Source: Alkalibacterium sp. MB6
GTDB lineage: Bacteria > Bacillota > Bacilli > Lactobacillales > Carnobacteriaceae_A
Assembly: GCF_009935905.1 (NCBI RefSeq)
Contig: NZ_PREX01000006.1
Span: 25,624 to 89,623 of the forward strand
Reading direction: 5' to 3'
Length of the DNA stretch: 64,000 nucleotides
The notes beneath the pieces are model-generated. The model ran no database searches, was not told the DNA's origin, and saw only the letters and a program-made list of their open reading frames with translations. The first letter of the stretch is position 1; the number at the start of each line of letters is the position of its first letter. The translations under genes were made by a program, and so were the position numbers. Positions 56,016-63,957 of this stretch are shown piece after piece.

Positions 56016-57323
56016 ATGCGATTTAAATTAAAGTATAAAGCTACATTTCCGGCTTATAATAAGTCCCGGACTCATGACAAAGCGATTGAGAGAGTCGACG
56101 CTCCTGCAATCATGGTCTATCCGATGTCTATGCATATCGGAGCACCAGCTAAGCCAGTAGTAGCAGTAGGAGACACTGTTAAGGTGGGGACTTTAATAGG
56201 TGAAGCACAAGGATTTATATCAGGAAATATTTTATCTTCGGTCAGTGGGAAAGTTATTTCTATTGAAGAAAGAGATGTACTTAACGGAAGACACACGTGT
56301 ATCATTGTTAAAAATGATCAAGACTATATAGAAGAACCACCATTTCCAGAAGCTGGAGACAATGTCTCTCCAGAACTAATTCCAGAATTGATTAAACGAG
56401 CAGGTATTTCTGGTATGGGGGGAGCAACCTTCCCAACTAACGTCAAAATGACTCCACCAAAAGGAAAAACAATTGACACACTTATTTTGAATGGTGCAGA
56501 ATGTGAACCTTATTCTACTTCTGACTTCAGAACAATGGTGGAATATGCAGATGAAATTATTGAAGGAATCAAAGTCATTGACAGTATTTTTAACGTAGGG
56601 AAAGTCTACATTGGCATTGAAGACAATGCTAAAGAAGCTGGAGAGGTGTTAAAACAAGCTGCAAGTGGCTATGATAAAGTAGAAATTAAAATACTAAAAG
56701 CTCAATACCCGCAAGGATCAGAGAAACAATTAATTGAACATTGTACAGGTCGTCAAGTGCCTGCTGGTGGATTGCCTGCAGATATTGGAGTAATTGTTTC
56801 CAACGTCGGAACATTCCAACAAATTTACCGTGCTGTTCGCTTAGGTAAGCCGATGGTCGAACGTGTCACTACAATTACAGGGACACCACTTGCTGAACCT
56901 AAAAACCTCTTAATTAGATTGGGTACACCTATCGATGATCTTATTGATATCTGCGGTGGTTTTCAAGAAGTCCCAAGAAAAGTTATTCATGGTGGACCAA
57001 TGATGGGGATGACCATTAAAGATGGAGCTATCCCAATATCTAAAGGAACCACACATATAACCTTCTTTACTGCAGAAGAAGTAGCAGAGGATGAAAGGAT
57101 AGACTGTATTCGTTGCTCAGAGTGTTTGAACGTCTGTCCTGTCAGTTTACAACCGATCTTGATTAGTAATGCCTATGAAAGAGGCGATATTGAAAAAGCA
57201 GAGCAGTTGGGAGCAATGGACTGTATCGAATGTGGAAACTGTTCTTACATCTGTCCTTCTAAGATTCCTCTTTTAGAAAACATCAGAAAAGCTAAAGCTG
57301 CAATTAAACAGAAGGCGGTGTAA
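56016..57323 (+). CDS. rnfC: RnfC-like NADH/FMN and iron-sulfur subunit, copy 1
   Basis: This 435-residue protein is homologous to RnfC, the cytosolic NADH-oxidising subunit of Rnf complexes. An N-terminal RnfC barrel domain (HIGAPAKPVVAVGDTVKVG near residue 47) precedes the nucleotide/FMN-binding domain (AGISGMGGATFPT near residue 129, NGAECEPY near residue 160), an SLBB region and two 4Fe-4S sites: C364, C367, C370, C374 (CIRCSECLNVCP) and C403, C406, C409, C413 (CIECGNCSYICP). GAGGAGG precedes the ATG. rnfD1 follows after 2 nt. No rnfA, B, E or G is nearby, so the partner chain is unknown. Confidence 0.9.
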   Translation: MRFKLKYKATFPAYNKSRTHDKAIERVDAPAIMVYPMSMHIGAPAKPVVAVGDTVKVGTLIGEAQGFISGNILSSVSGKVISIEERDVLNGRHTCIIVKNDQDYIEEPPFPEAGDNVSPELIPELIKRAGISGMGGATFPTNVKMTPPKGKTIDTLILNGAECEPYSTSDFRTMVEYADEIIEGIKVIDSIFNVGKVYIGIEDNAKEAGEVLKQAASGYDKVEIKILKAQYPQGSEKQLIEHCTGRQVPAGGLPADIGVIVSNVGTFQQIYRAVRLGKPMVERVTTITGTPLAEPKNLLIRLGTPIDDLIDICGGFQEVPRKVIHGGPMMGMTIKDGAIPISKGTTHITFFTAEEVAEDERIDCIRCSECLNVCPVSLQPILISNAYERGDIEKAEQLGAMDCIECGNCSYICPSKIPLLENIRKAKAAIKQKAV

Positions 57324-57325
57324 CC

Positions 57326-58426
57326 ATGTCTACACAAAAAGGAAAAACAAGCCTGGGCGATTTCGATTTGGTTATGGATCAGTCCCCGCATATTTTTGAA
57401 AAATGGTCTTCTCAATGGATTATGTTACAAGTTATTATTGCCATGTTATTTCCACTGGCTGCCGGTACATATTTTTTTGGCATGCAGACATTGTGGATAA
57501 CATGTATCGCTGTATTAACTTGTGTGATTAGTGAGTATGTATATGAGCGAATTGTTAGAAAAAGAATGACAATTAATGATTTGTCAGCTGTGGTAACAGG
57601 GATGGTTATTGGCTTGAGTATGCCAAACGGAGTGTCATGGTTCAGTACTGTTTTAGCCAGTCTTTTCGCTATTGTCATTGTTAAAATGATTCCAGGCGGT
57701 ATTGGTAAAAACAGGTTCAACCCTGCTGTTGCAAGTCGGATTATGTATTTAATGGCTCCATGGATTGTGAATAGTTTTGTTCAGGGTCCGGACATCCTAA
57801 CGACTGCCAGTTCTGCTGAAGCCATTACAACGGCAACGCCTACTGACTTAGTAGCCACAGCTACACCACTTTTTTATATTTCTAGTGGAGCGACTGAGGT
57901 ACCTGAAGGAGCCCAAACTCTTTGGAATATGTTTTTAGGAAACCAAGGGGGTTGGGGCGGATCATTAGGTGAAACAAGTTCGATTGCTTTGCTTATCGCT
58001 ATGGCCTTCTTAATTTTTAGACGCATTATTAACCCTAAAGTTCCTGCTTTGTATATTGGAACAGTCGCTTTGATTATGTTAGCTTATAGTGGCTTTGATT
58101 TTGAGTTTATGATGTACCATATCTTAAGCGGTGCTCTATTGCTTGGTGGAACGTTCATGGTTACGGACTATGCTTCTGGAGGATTAACACCATTTGGACG
58201 TATGCTCTTCCCTATTGGAGCGGGCATACTGACGGCGGCCTTCAGGATATCTGCTTTCTCACCAGAAGGTGTCGGCTTCTCCATTTTAATCATGAATGCA
58301 ATTATTCCATTCTTAGATAAACTAGTGATGCCAAGAATTTACGGACACAAAAAACGTCCAATGGTTCATCCGGATTACGATTTAACTGAACCTTTAAATA
58401 AACGGGATATATTAGCAGAAAAATAA
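57326..58426 (+). CDS. rnfD: RnfD-like membrane flavoprotein, copy 1
   Basis: This 366-residue polytopic membrane protein belongs to the RnfD/NqrB family. It has about eight to ten hydrophobic segments, the conserved MIPGGIGKNRFNPAVASR near residue 121 and a YGHKKRPMVHPDY C-terminus. The covalent FMN threonine expected in the family lies in an ATPL context; here A-T-A-T-P-L at residues 177-182 offers T180, with a similar TATP just before it (T171). An insertion rich in Thr, Ala and Gly (about 160-215) lies around this site. It is coupled to rnfC1 (2-nt gap) and closed by a terminator. Confidence 0.9.
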   Translation: MSTQKGKTSLGDFDLVMDQSPHIFEKWSSQWIMLQVIIAMLFPLAAGTYFFGMQTLWITCIAVLTCVISEYVYERIVRKRMTINDLSAVVTGMVIGLSMPNGVSWFSTVLASLFAIVIVKMIPGGIGKNRFNPAVASRIMYLMAPWIVNSFVQGPDILTTASSAEAITTATPTDLVATATPLFYISSGATEVPEGAQTLWNMFLGNQGGWGGSLGETSSIALLIAMAFLIFRRIINPKVPALYIGTVALIMLAYSGFDFEFMMYHILSGALLLGGTFMVTDYASGGLTPFGRMLFPIGAGILTAAFRISAFSPEGVGFSILIMNAIIPFLDKLVMPRIYGHKKRPMVHPDYDLTEPLNKRDILAEK

Positions 58427-58461
58427 GGAATTATTGAATCACTTATTTACTCGACTTTAAT

Positions 58462-58510
58462 AAACACTCTCTTAGAAAAAAGCATTTTTGCTTTCTAAGA
58501 GAGTGTTTTT
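58462..58510 (+). terminator. Terminator after rnfC1-rnfD1
   Basis: AAACACTCTCTTAGAAA (58462-58478) pairs with TTTCTAAGAGAGTGTTT (58492-58508), followed by T. Confidence 0.92.
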
Positions 58511-58650
58511 AGTTTAAAAAGGACGTATGCACCTGACAAAGTGACTATCATAAACGCTTTCATTGTGATACACTCTTCTCAAATCATCGGATTGTAAAAG
58601 AGGTACCGATATAAATTCAAATTAGAAACCAGTCAAAAGGAGAATGTACA

Positions 58651-59106
58651 ATGACGTGTCAAATGAAATGGGTGAATAAACTTTTGGTCTTATCTCTTGT
58701 CATGTTCATACTATCTGCATGTGAAAATTCAGCTGATGGAGAAGAAGTTGGAGAAAAGACACCGTATGAAGACGTGAATACATTAGAGGGTGTTCATTTA
58801 GAACTGGATAAAGACGTTTATGACGCGGAAGGGGACACCTTTACGTTAACTGTTACCAATCATTCTAATCAAGAGATCAGTTATGGAGTGTCTTTCACAG
58901 TAGAGAAACGAGTGGACGATGAATGGCATACAGTTGAACCAGAAGAAGACATGATGTTCATAATGATTGCCCATATACTTGAACCGGATCAAGAACAAGA
59001 GGAACAGATAAATATGGAGTATTATGAGCCCTTAAGTGAAGGGACATACAGAGTAGTCAGACAAATAGAGGGTGAAATAGTGACTGCTGAATTTGAAGTG
59101 AATTAA
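58651..59106 (+). CDS. Lipoprotein with a bacterial Ig-like domain
   Basis: This 151-residue protein has a short basic start, a hydrophobic stretch (LLVLSLVMFIL) and a lipobox LSAC at residues 21-24, so C24 should be lipidated after Lgt and Lsp action. The rest is acidic and looks like an Ig-like fold of the type seen in bacterial surface proteins (VHLELDKDVYDAEGDTFTL, TVTNHSNQEISYG, GTYRVVRQIEGEIVTAEFEV). The function is unknown. AAAAGGAG precedes the ATG. It lies between the two rnfCD pairs; a link to them is only positional. Confidence 0.75.
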   Translation: MTCQMKWVNKLLVLSLVMFILSACENSADGEEVGEKTPYEDVNTLEGVHLELDKDVYDAEGDTFTLTVTNHSNQEISYGVSFTVEKRVDDEWHTVEPEEDMMFIMIAHILEPDQEQEEQINMEYYEPLSEGTYRVVRQIEGEIVTAEFEVN

Positions 59107-59158
59107 GAAGTCACTATATAAACTAATCGTTTACCTAAGTTAATCGATGTATAGCTAA

Positions 59159-59195
59159 ACTCCCCTTTGATCCTAAAAGAGGAAAAAAGGGGAGT
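59159..59195. terminator. Bidirectional hairpin between the lipoprotein and mgtC genes
   Basis: ACTCCCCTTT (59159-59168) pairs with AAAGGGGAGT (59186-59195), with inner TCCT/AGGA pairing. T runs are weak on both sides. Confidence 0.55.
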
Positions 59196-59210
59196 CTGAT
59201 GATTGCTCAT

Positions 59211-59924
59211 TTAATTGTCCAAAGAAGCTTTAATCGTGTTTATTTTCATGATATTTTCATTCTCACCGAGCGTTGAAATAAAATCCATCATATTAAAACT
59301 ATTGGGCAGGTGCATCGTGTATAGATCTTGACAAACAGATGTGCCATCATCCAAATAATCAATCGAATGATCCGTTGAGACGACGGTAATGTGATTGGCT
59401 TTAAATTGTTCCTGTAAGTAATGGAAAGTAACTTCTCTATTTTTATAATGAATTTCGAGTTGTTTTGTGCGTTCAATTTTAAACATACCTCTGACTGTTC
59501 TTAAAACGATGAGCATAATAATCGTACTGGCTATAGAGATAAAGTAATAGCCCATACCTGTGGCAATTCCAAGGCTGGCAACTGCCCAGATGGAAGCAGC
59601 TGTCGTTAAGCCAGTTACTGAACGTCTACTAACAATAATTGTACCAGCACCTAGAAATCCAATACCATTTACTATTTGTGCAGTCATTCGAGTAATGTCA
59701 GATGATAATAATCCCGCATAGTCGGGATTCGCTATTGCAAAATCTAATACCATATTGCTTGCTTGCAACTGTGTGAGAGTGATAATAGCGGCCCCTAAAC
59801 TGACGAGAGTGTGGGTTCTCATACCCGCATCGCGGCCTTTCATTTCCCGTTCATAACCAATGATTCCACCGACAAGAGCCGCAAGTAAAAGGCGTGCTAA
59901 CACCTCTAAAGTATTGAATTCCAT
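59211..59924 (-). CDS. mgtC: MgtC/SapB family membrane protein
   Basis: This roughly 237-residue protein has an N-terminal MgtC domain with about five membrane segments. It shows GGIIGYEREMKGRDAGMRTHTLVSLGAA near residue 20, ARIVNGIGFLGAG-like AQIVNGIGFLGAGTII near residue 82 and LTTAASIWAVASLGIATGMG near residue 105. A C-terminal ACT-like cytosolic domain (about 160-237) follows. MgtC proteins are linked to low-magnesium survival and ATP synthase control; transport itself is not shown. ATGs at 59942 and 59936 are also in frame, but GGAGATGGG is best spaced for the ATG at 59924 (MEFNTLEVL). It converges on the lipoprotein gene. Confidence 0.85.
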   Translation of the reverse strand: MEFNTLEVLARLLLAALVGGIIGYEREMKGRDAGMRTHTLVSLGAAIITLTQLQASNMVLDFAIANPDYAGLLSSDITRMTAQIVNGIGFLGAGTIIVSRRSVTGLTTAASIWAVASLGIATGMGYYFISIASTIIMLIVLRTVRGMFKIERTKQLEIHYKNREVTFHYLQEQFKANHITVVSTDHSIDYLDDGTSVCQDLYTMHLPNSFNMMDFISTLGENENIMKINTIKASLDN

Positions 59925-60068
59925 ATCGTAACCCATCTCCATTCTTTACAATGTCTATTATGCTCAACTAAAGGAAAAAACACAAGAAATTAATTTCTTG
60001 TTTGTAATTACTTTAATCTTCTCGCTCCATACTGTATACTAATTTTAAACAGTCCATTCCCCTTTATT

Positions 60069-60104
60069 TGATAATTATACATAGATGTTCACCGCATATG
60101 TGAA
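60069..60104 (+). promoter_or_regulatory. Possible operator sites in the rnfC2 leader
   Basis: TGATAAT at 60069-60075 is a perfect Fur half-site without a matching partner, and TTCAC-N7-GTGAA at 60088-60104 is a perfect short inverted repeat. TATACT at 60035-60040 is a possible -10 upstream of both. A regulatory function is uncertain. Confidence 0.3.
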
Positions 60105-60152
60105 TGTTCGAATAAAGATCGAAGAATCGGAAGATATGAAAGGATGATAGTA

Positions 60153-61478
60153 ATGCGTTTTTCGTTCATGGGAAAACACGGCGGGTCGCATCCCGAAGAA
60201 AATAAATCGCGAACGAGTCAATTACCTATAGTTGACGCGACTGTACCGAAAATTTTAATTTTTCCGGTTTCTATGCATATTGGCGCACCAGCCAAACCTG
60301 TAGTAGAAGTGGGTGATAAAGTAAAAGTGGGCCAGTTAATAGCTGAAGAAGGGGGCTTTATCTCTGCCAATATTTATTCTTCTGTATCAGGAGAAGTGAT
60401 TGCGATAGAGAAAAGACCAACGGCTAAAGGACCGACTGACAGTATTATCATAAAAAATGACTATGAATATACTAAAGCAGATCCAATTGTTGAACCCGGA
60501 CACTCTCATGAGATGGATAAAGATAAGATCGTTGAGACGGTAAGGAAAGCTGGAATTGTTGGTATGGGAGGAGCTACATTCCCTACAGCAGTTAAGTTAA
60601 GTCCGCCACCGGGGATGACTATTGATACGCTAATTATAAATGGTGCAGAATGTGAGCCGTATTCAACTTCTGACCACAGAGTCATGGTCGAATACGCTGA
60701 TGAAATAGTTGATGGGATTAATTTAGCTAGAACATTATTTCCTCGATTGAAACAAATATATATTGGGATTGAAGACAATAAGCCTAATGCCATTGAAGCA
60801 TTGAGAAAAGCTTCTGAAGATTTCGATGATATCACCGTTCGTCCATTGAAAACCATGTACCCACAAGGTTCTGAGAAAAACTTGATTAAGACTTTGACAA
60901 ATAGAGAAGTACGACCAGGGGGTCTTCCTGCTGAAGTGCGTTGTGTTGTAATGAATACATCGACTATTCGTCAGTGCTACCGTGCTTGTGAATTTGGTGA
61001 ACCGTTAATCGAGAGAATTGTTTCTGTTTCAGGGACACCTATTAAAGAACCTAAAAATCTACGAGTTAAAATTGGTACACCTATGGACTCATTAATTGAA
61101 GATTGTGGCGGCTTCTCAGAAGTGCCAGGAAAAGTACTATCCGGTGGACCAATGATGGGTCAGGCAGTCTCTGATTTGGGCGTAGTTATCATTAAAGGAA
61201 CGACGGCAGTAACCGTGTTAACTCCTGAAGAAGCGAATCAAGGAGAAGAGCAGGACTGTATCATGTGTTCAGAATGTTTAAATGTTTGTCCGGTTAGTCT
61301 CCAACCTATTCTAATCAGTGACGCCTTTGAAAGAGGGAATATTGATAAAGCTGAAGAACTAGGAGCCATGGATTGTATCGAATGTGGAAACTGTTCCTTC
61401 ATTTGCCCATCTAAGATTCCTCTTTTAGAAAATATCCGTAATGCAAAAGCGGCCATTAAAGCGAAGAAAGAGGGATAA
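60153..61478 (+). CDS. rnfC: RnfC-like NADH/FMN and iron-sulfur subunit, copy 2
   Basis: This 441-residue protein is a diverged paralogue of the copy at 56016. It has the same order: HIGAPAKPVVEVGDKVKVG, AGIVGMGGATFPT, NGAECEPYSTSD, then two 4Fe-4S sites with the first cysteines at residues 369, 372, 375 and 379 (CIMCSECLNVCP) and CIECGNCSFICP after it. A longer acidic linker and a Gly/His-rich N-terminus (MGKHGGSHPEENKSRTS) distinguish it. The ATG at 60144 abuts AAAGGA, so the ATG at 60153 (MRFSFMGKHG) is used; it also matches copy 1. rnfD2 follows after 3 nt. Confidence 0.9.
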   Translation: MRFSFMGKHGGSHPEENKSRTSQLPIVDATVPKILIFPVSMHIGAPAKPVVEVGDKVKVGQLIAEEGGFISANIYSSVSGEVIAIEKRPTAKGPTDSIIIKNDYEYTKADPIVEPGHSHEMDKDKIVETVRKAGIVGMGGATFPTAVKLSPPPGMTIDTLIINGAECEPYSTSDHRVMVEYADEIVDGINLARTLFPRLKQIYIGIEDNKPNAIEALRKASEDFDDITVRPLKTMYPQGSEKNLIKTLTNREVRPGGLPAEVRCVVMNTSTIRQCYRACEFGEPLIERIVSVSGTPIKEPKNLRVKIGTPMDSLIEDCGGFSEVPGKVLSGGPMMGQAVSDLGVVIIKGTTAVTVLTPEEANQGEEQDCIMCSECLNVCPVSLQPILISDAFERGNIDKAEELGAMDCIECGNCSFICPSKIPLLENIRNAKAAIKAKKEG

Positions 61479-61481
61479 ATT

Positions 61482-62513
61482 ATGGCACAAGCAATTGATG
61501 TAAAAGGGAAGTTACGCACAGGCCCATCGCCTCATATTCGAAAAGCCCGAACAGCAGCAGGTGTGATGACAGAAGTTTTGATTGCTCTAATACCACCTGC
61601 TATTGCAGCAGTCTTTTTCTTTGGTTGGTGGGTCATCGGGATGTTGGCCATTGGTATTGGTACAGCAGTTCTAGCAGAATACACCTATCAAAAGTTAACA
61701 TATAAACCAATTAAGATACATGACCGTAGTGCAATGGTTACTGGGGCTTTAGTTGCTCTCAGTTTACCTGTAACAGCCCCCATTTGGATGATTATTTTTG
61801 GATCACTTTTTGCGATTATTATTGTGAAGCAAATGAATGGTGGCATTGGTCGAAATTACTTTAATCCAGCAGTTGCGGCCAGGGTAGTAACCAAAGCTTT
61901 CTTCACTCCATGGTTAGCTAACTGGGTACTACCGGGTGGATTCCTAGGAAGTGGTTATAGAGGAGTCGATGCTATTGCAACGGCAACACCATTAGAATAT
62001 TTAGGTAATGGAGCACAGACTGTAACAGAACAAGTACCAGGCTTATGGGATTTGTTTATGGGCTTTAATCTTGGGGGGAACATTGGTGAAACGTCTAAAA
62101 TAGCTATTTTAATAGGGATGCTTTATTTGATATTCAGAGGCGTTATTCATCCTAAGATACCTATCCTGTATATAGTCTCTACGTTTTTAATTATGGGCTT
62201 CTGGTCCAGTTTTAACTTTAACTTTATGATGTCACATGTCCTAACAGGCACGCTATTCTTTGGTGCGACTTATATGGCCACGGATTATAGTTCGGGTTCA
62301 TTGACCCCTCAAGGGAAAACGGTCTTTGCCATTGGTTGTGGTGTGTTAACAGCATTCTTCCGAATCGTCTTTGATTTCCCAGGGGGAGTCGGATTCGCTA
62401 TATTGATTATGAATGCTTTAGCACCATATATTGATAGTAAGTTAATGCCACGTATTTATGGTCACGAAACACGACCACAAGTCGATTATGACAGACAAAA
62501 GAGTAATAGCTAA
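61482..62513 (+). CDS. rnfD: RnfD-like membrane flavoprotein, copy 2
   Basis: This 343-residue RnfD/NqrB-family protein has the same layout as copy 1: several N-terminal membrane segments, MNGGIGRNYFNPAVAAR near residue 118, the flavin-site region VDAIATATPLEYL (residues 162-174; T169 is the candidate FMN threonine) and the C-terminal RIYGHETRPQVDYD. It lacks the longer Thr/Ala-rich insertion of copy 1 and has a cleaner match to the family D-A-x3-ATPL motif. It is coupled to rnfC2 and followed by a terminator. Partner subunits are not in the window. Confidence 0.9.
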   Translation: MAQAIDVKGKLRTGPSPHIRKARTAAGVMTEVLIALIPPAIAAVFFFGWWVIGMLAIGIGTAVLAEYTYQKLTYKPIKIHDRSAMVTGALVALSLPVTAPIWMIIFGSLFAIIIVKQMNGGIGRNYFNPAVAARVVTKAFFTPWLANWVLPGGFLGSGYRGVDAIATATPLEYLGNGAQTVTEQVPGLWDLFMGFNLGGNIGETSKIAILIGMLYLIFRGVIHPKIPILYIVSTFLIMGFWSSFNFNFMMSHVLTGTLFFGATYMATDYSSGSLTPQGKTVFAIGCGVLTAFFRIVFDFPGGVGFAILIMNALAPYIDSKLMPRIYGHETRPQVDYDRQKSNS

Positions 62514-62531
62514 GTTTAAATAGAAATAAAT

Positions 62532-62580
62532 AACCTGTACATTCCCGTCTTTTGAAGGACAAGGAATGTACAGGTTTTTT
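62532..62580 (+). terminator. Terminator after rnfC2-rnfD2
   Basis: AACCTGTACATTCC (62532-62545) pairs perfectly with GGAATGTACAGGTT (62563-62576) and is followed by T. It may also serve the convergent chromate transporter genes. Confidence 0.92.
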
Positions 62581-62591
62581 GAATGCATTGA

Positions 62592-63155
62592 CTAGATAAA
62601 GCTGTAAACAATGCCGCCAGCAATACCAGTGACTATCATAACTTGAATAGGACTAGCTTTGTATTTTCTCATAATGAATATACCGATGGCGAAAAAGATA
62701 ACAGAAACCCAATTGATTTCTGAAAAAGCGACTGGCCAGTCGCTGTGCCCAAACATGGCCGTCATGAAAATAGTTAACCCTGCTAAAGCGATTAATGCAA
62801 CAACGGCTGGACGGACGCCTTGGATAATACCTTGAACCATAGTTAATGAACTGTATTTAAAATAAAAGTAAGCAAGAATTTGAACGATAATAATAGAGGG
62901 TAGAGTGACTCCGATTGTTGAAACGATTCCTCCGAAAATACCGGCCACTTGATTTCCAGCAAAGGTAGCAGCGTTTATAGAAATAGGGCCAGGAGTCATT
63001 TCAGATAACGTCAGAATATCGATAAACTGCTGATTGGTGATCCATCCTTGCGCATGAATTAACTCTTGTTCAATTAATGGTAAAGCGGCATAGCCACCGC
63101 CAAAGCTAAAGAGGCCTACTTGAAAAAAGCTAATGAGTAGCTGTAAATAAATCAT
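62592..63155 (-). CDS. chrA: Chromate transporter (CHR) family, second half protein
   Basis: This 187-residue membrane protein is one of a pair of short CHR proteins. It shows the N-terminal signature SFFQVGLFSFGGGYAALPLIE, then LTLSEMTPGPISINAATFAGNQVAG near residue 50 and a hydrophobic C-terminal half. Short CHR genes occur in tandem and act as a heterodimer with opposite topology. Known members export chromate, though many have unknown anion substrates. It overlaps the preceding gene by 4 nt. Confidence 0.88.
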   Translation of the reverse strand: MIYLQLLISFFQVGLFSFGGGYAALPLIEQELIHAQGWITNQQFIDILTLSEMTPGPISINAATFAGNQVAGIFGGIVSTIGVTLPSIIIVQILAYFYFKYSSLTMVQGIIQGVRPAVVALIALAGLTIFMTAMFGHSDWPVAFSEINWVSVIFFAIGIFIMRKYKASPIQVMIVTGIAGGIVYSFI

Positions 63156-63730
63156 TGGTCCGCCTCCTTATCTGTTTCTTTCTTTAAATCCCACACGGTT
63201 GTTATTGCGCCTATTAAAGCTGAGAAAAATAATAACCATAAAATATTAACTTGGAATACTATACCTGCAATTAATGCGGCTAGCATGACGAGTATAGGAA
63301 TTGCTTTGCGTTGCTTGACTACACGGGATCCCATATTATAAACAACATTTACAATAATAGCGGCAACACCGGCCTGCATACCTAGTAATACGTTATGTAC
63401 AATCACATTATCTCGAACTGCCATATAGATGTAAGATAAAATAGTCATAATAATTAAAGGCGGTAAGATAGTTCCTAAGACGGTAACGAGAGCACCTGGG
63501 ACCCCAGCCATTCGGTAACCCACAAGCAAAGAGGTATTGACTGCAATGGGTCCAGGAGCAGATTGGCCGAGGGCCACTAAGTTGAGCATCTCATCTTGAT
63601 CCAACCAACCTAAATCATCTACAAACTTTTTCTCCATTAAAGGAACGATAACGTAGCCACCACCAAAAGTAAATGTACTTAAGTATAAGGTGGAAGTAAA
63701 TAAGGTTTTGTACAATTCTTTCTTTTTCAT
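63152..63730 (-). CDS. chrA: Chromate transporter (CHR) family, first half protein
   Basis: This 192-residue membrane protein is the upstream partner of the pair, with STFTFGGGYVIVPLMEKKFVDDLGWL near residue 19 and ALGQSAPGPIAVNTSLLVGYRMAG near residue 53, the CHR signatures. It ends with a charged tail (DLKKETDKEADQ). The ATG at 63730 has GTAGGAT upstream, and a minus-strand TATAAT lies at 63765-63770. A Rex-like site lies 150 nt upstream. The substrate (chromate, sulfate or another oxyanion) is not known. Confidence 0.88.
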   Translation of the reverse strand: MKKKELYKTLFTSTLYLSTFTFGGGYVIVPLMEKKFVDDLGWLDQDEMLNLVALGQSAPGPIAVNTSLLVGYRMAGVPGALVTVLGTILPPLIIMTILSYIYMAVRDNVIVHNVLLGMQAGVAAIIVNVVYNMGSRVVKQRKAIPILVMLAALIAGIVFQVNILWLLFFSALIGAITTVWDLKKETDKEADQ

Positions 63731-63882
63731 TTGAATCCTACTTTCTCATATGTCTTCTTTTACTATTATAGTTGAAACATTCTTGCTTTAAAAGGAATTC
63801 AGCGTAAAATGTGATTTGAGTGAGTTTTTATTTTTTAAAGCACTAGTGTTGCATAAAACTAGAAATCACTGTTGATTGCAGT

Positions 63883-63900
63883 TTGTTAATTAAATCACAA
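63883..63900. promoter_or_regulatory. Rex-like operator
   Basis: TTGTTAATTAAATCACAA matches the redox-sensing repressor Rex consensus TTGTKAWWWWWTTMACAA at 17 of 18 positions by eye. It lies between chrA and whatever follows at the right edge, so the regulated gene is probably outside the window or chrA. Confidence 0.5.
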
Positions 63901-63921
63901 TTAGTTTTCTTTAAAATTTTC

Positions 63922-63957
63922 AAAAAAGTCAAATGCTGGCGCAGCGGATGACTTTTT
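63922..63957. terminator. Terminator-like hairpin near the window end
   Basis: AAAAAGTCA pairs with TGACTTTTT (63949-63957) around an inner GCTG/CAGC stem. A and T runs allow use on either strand, probably for a gene beyond 64000. Confidence 0.6.
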
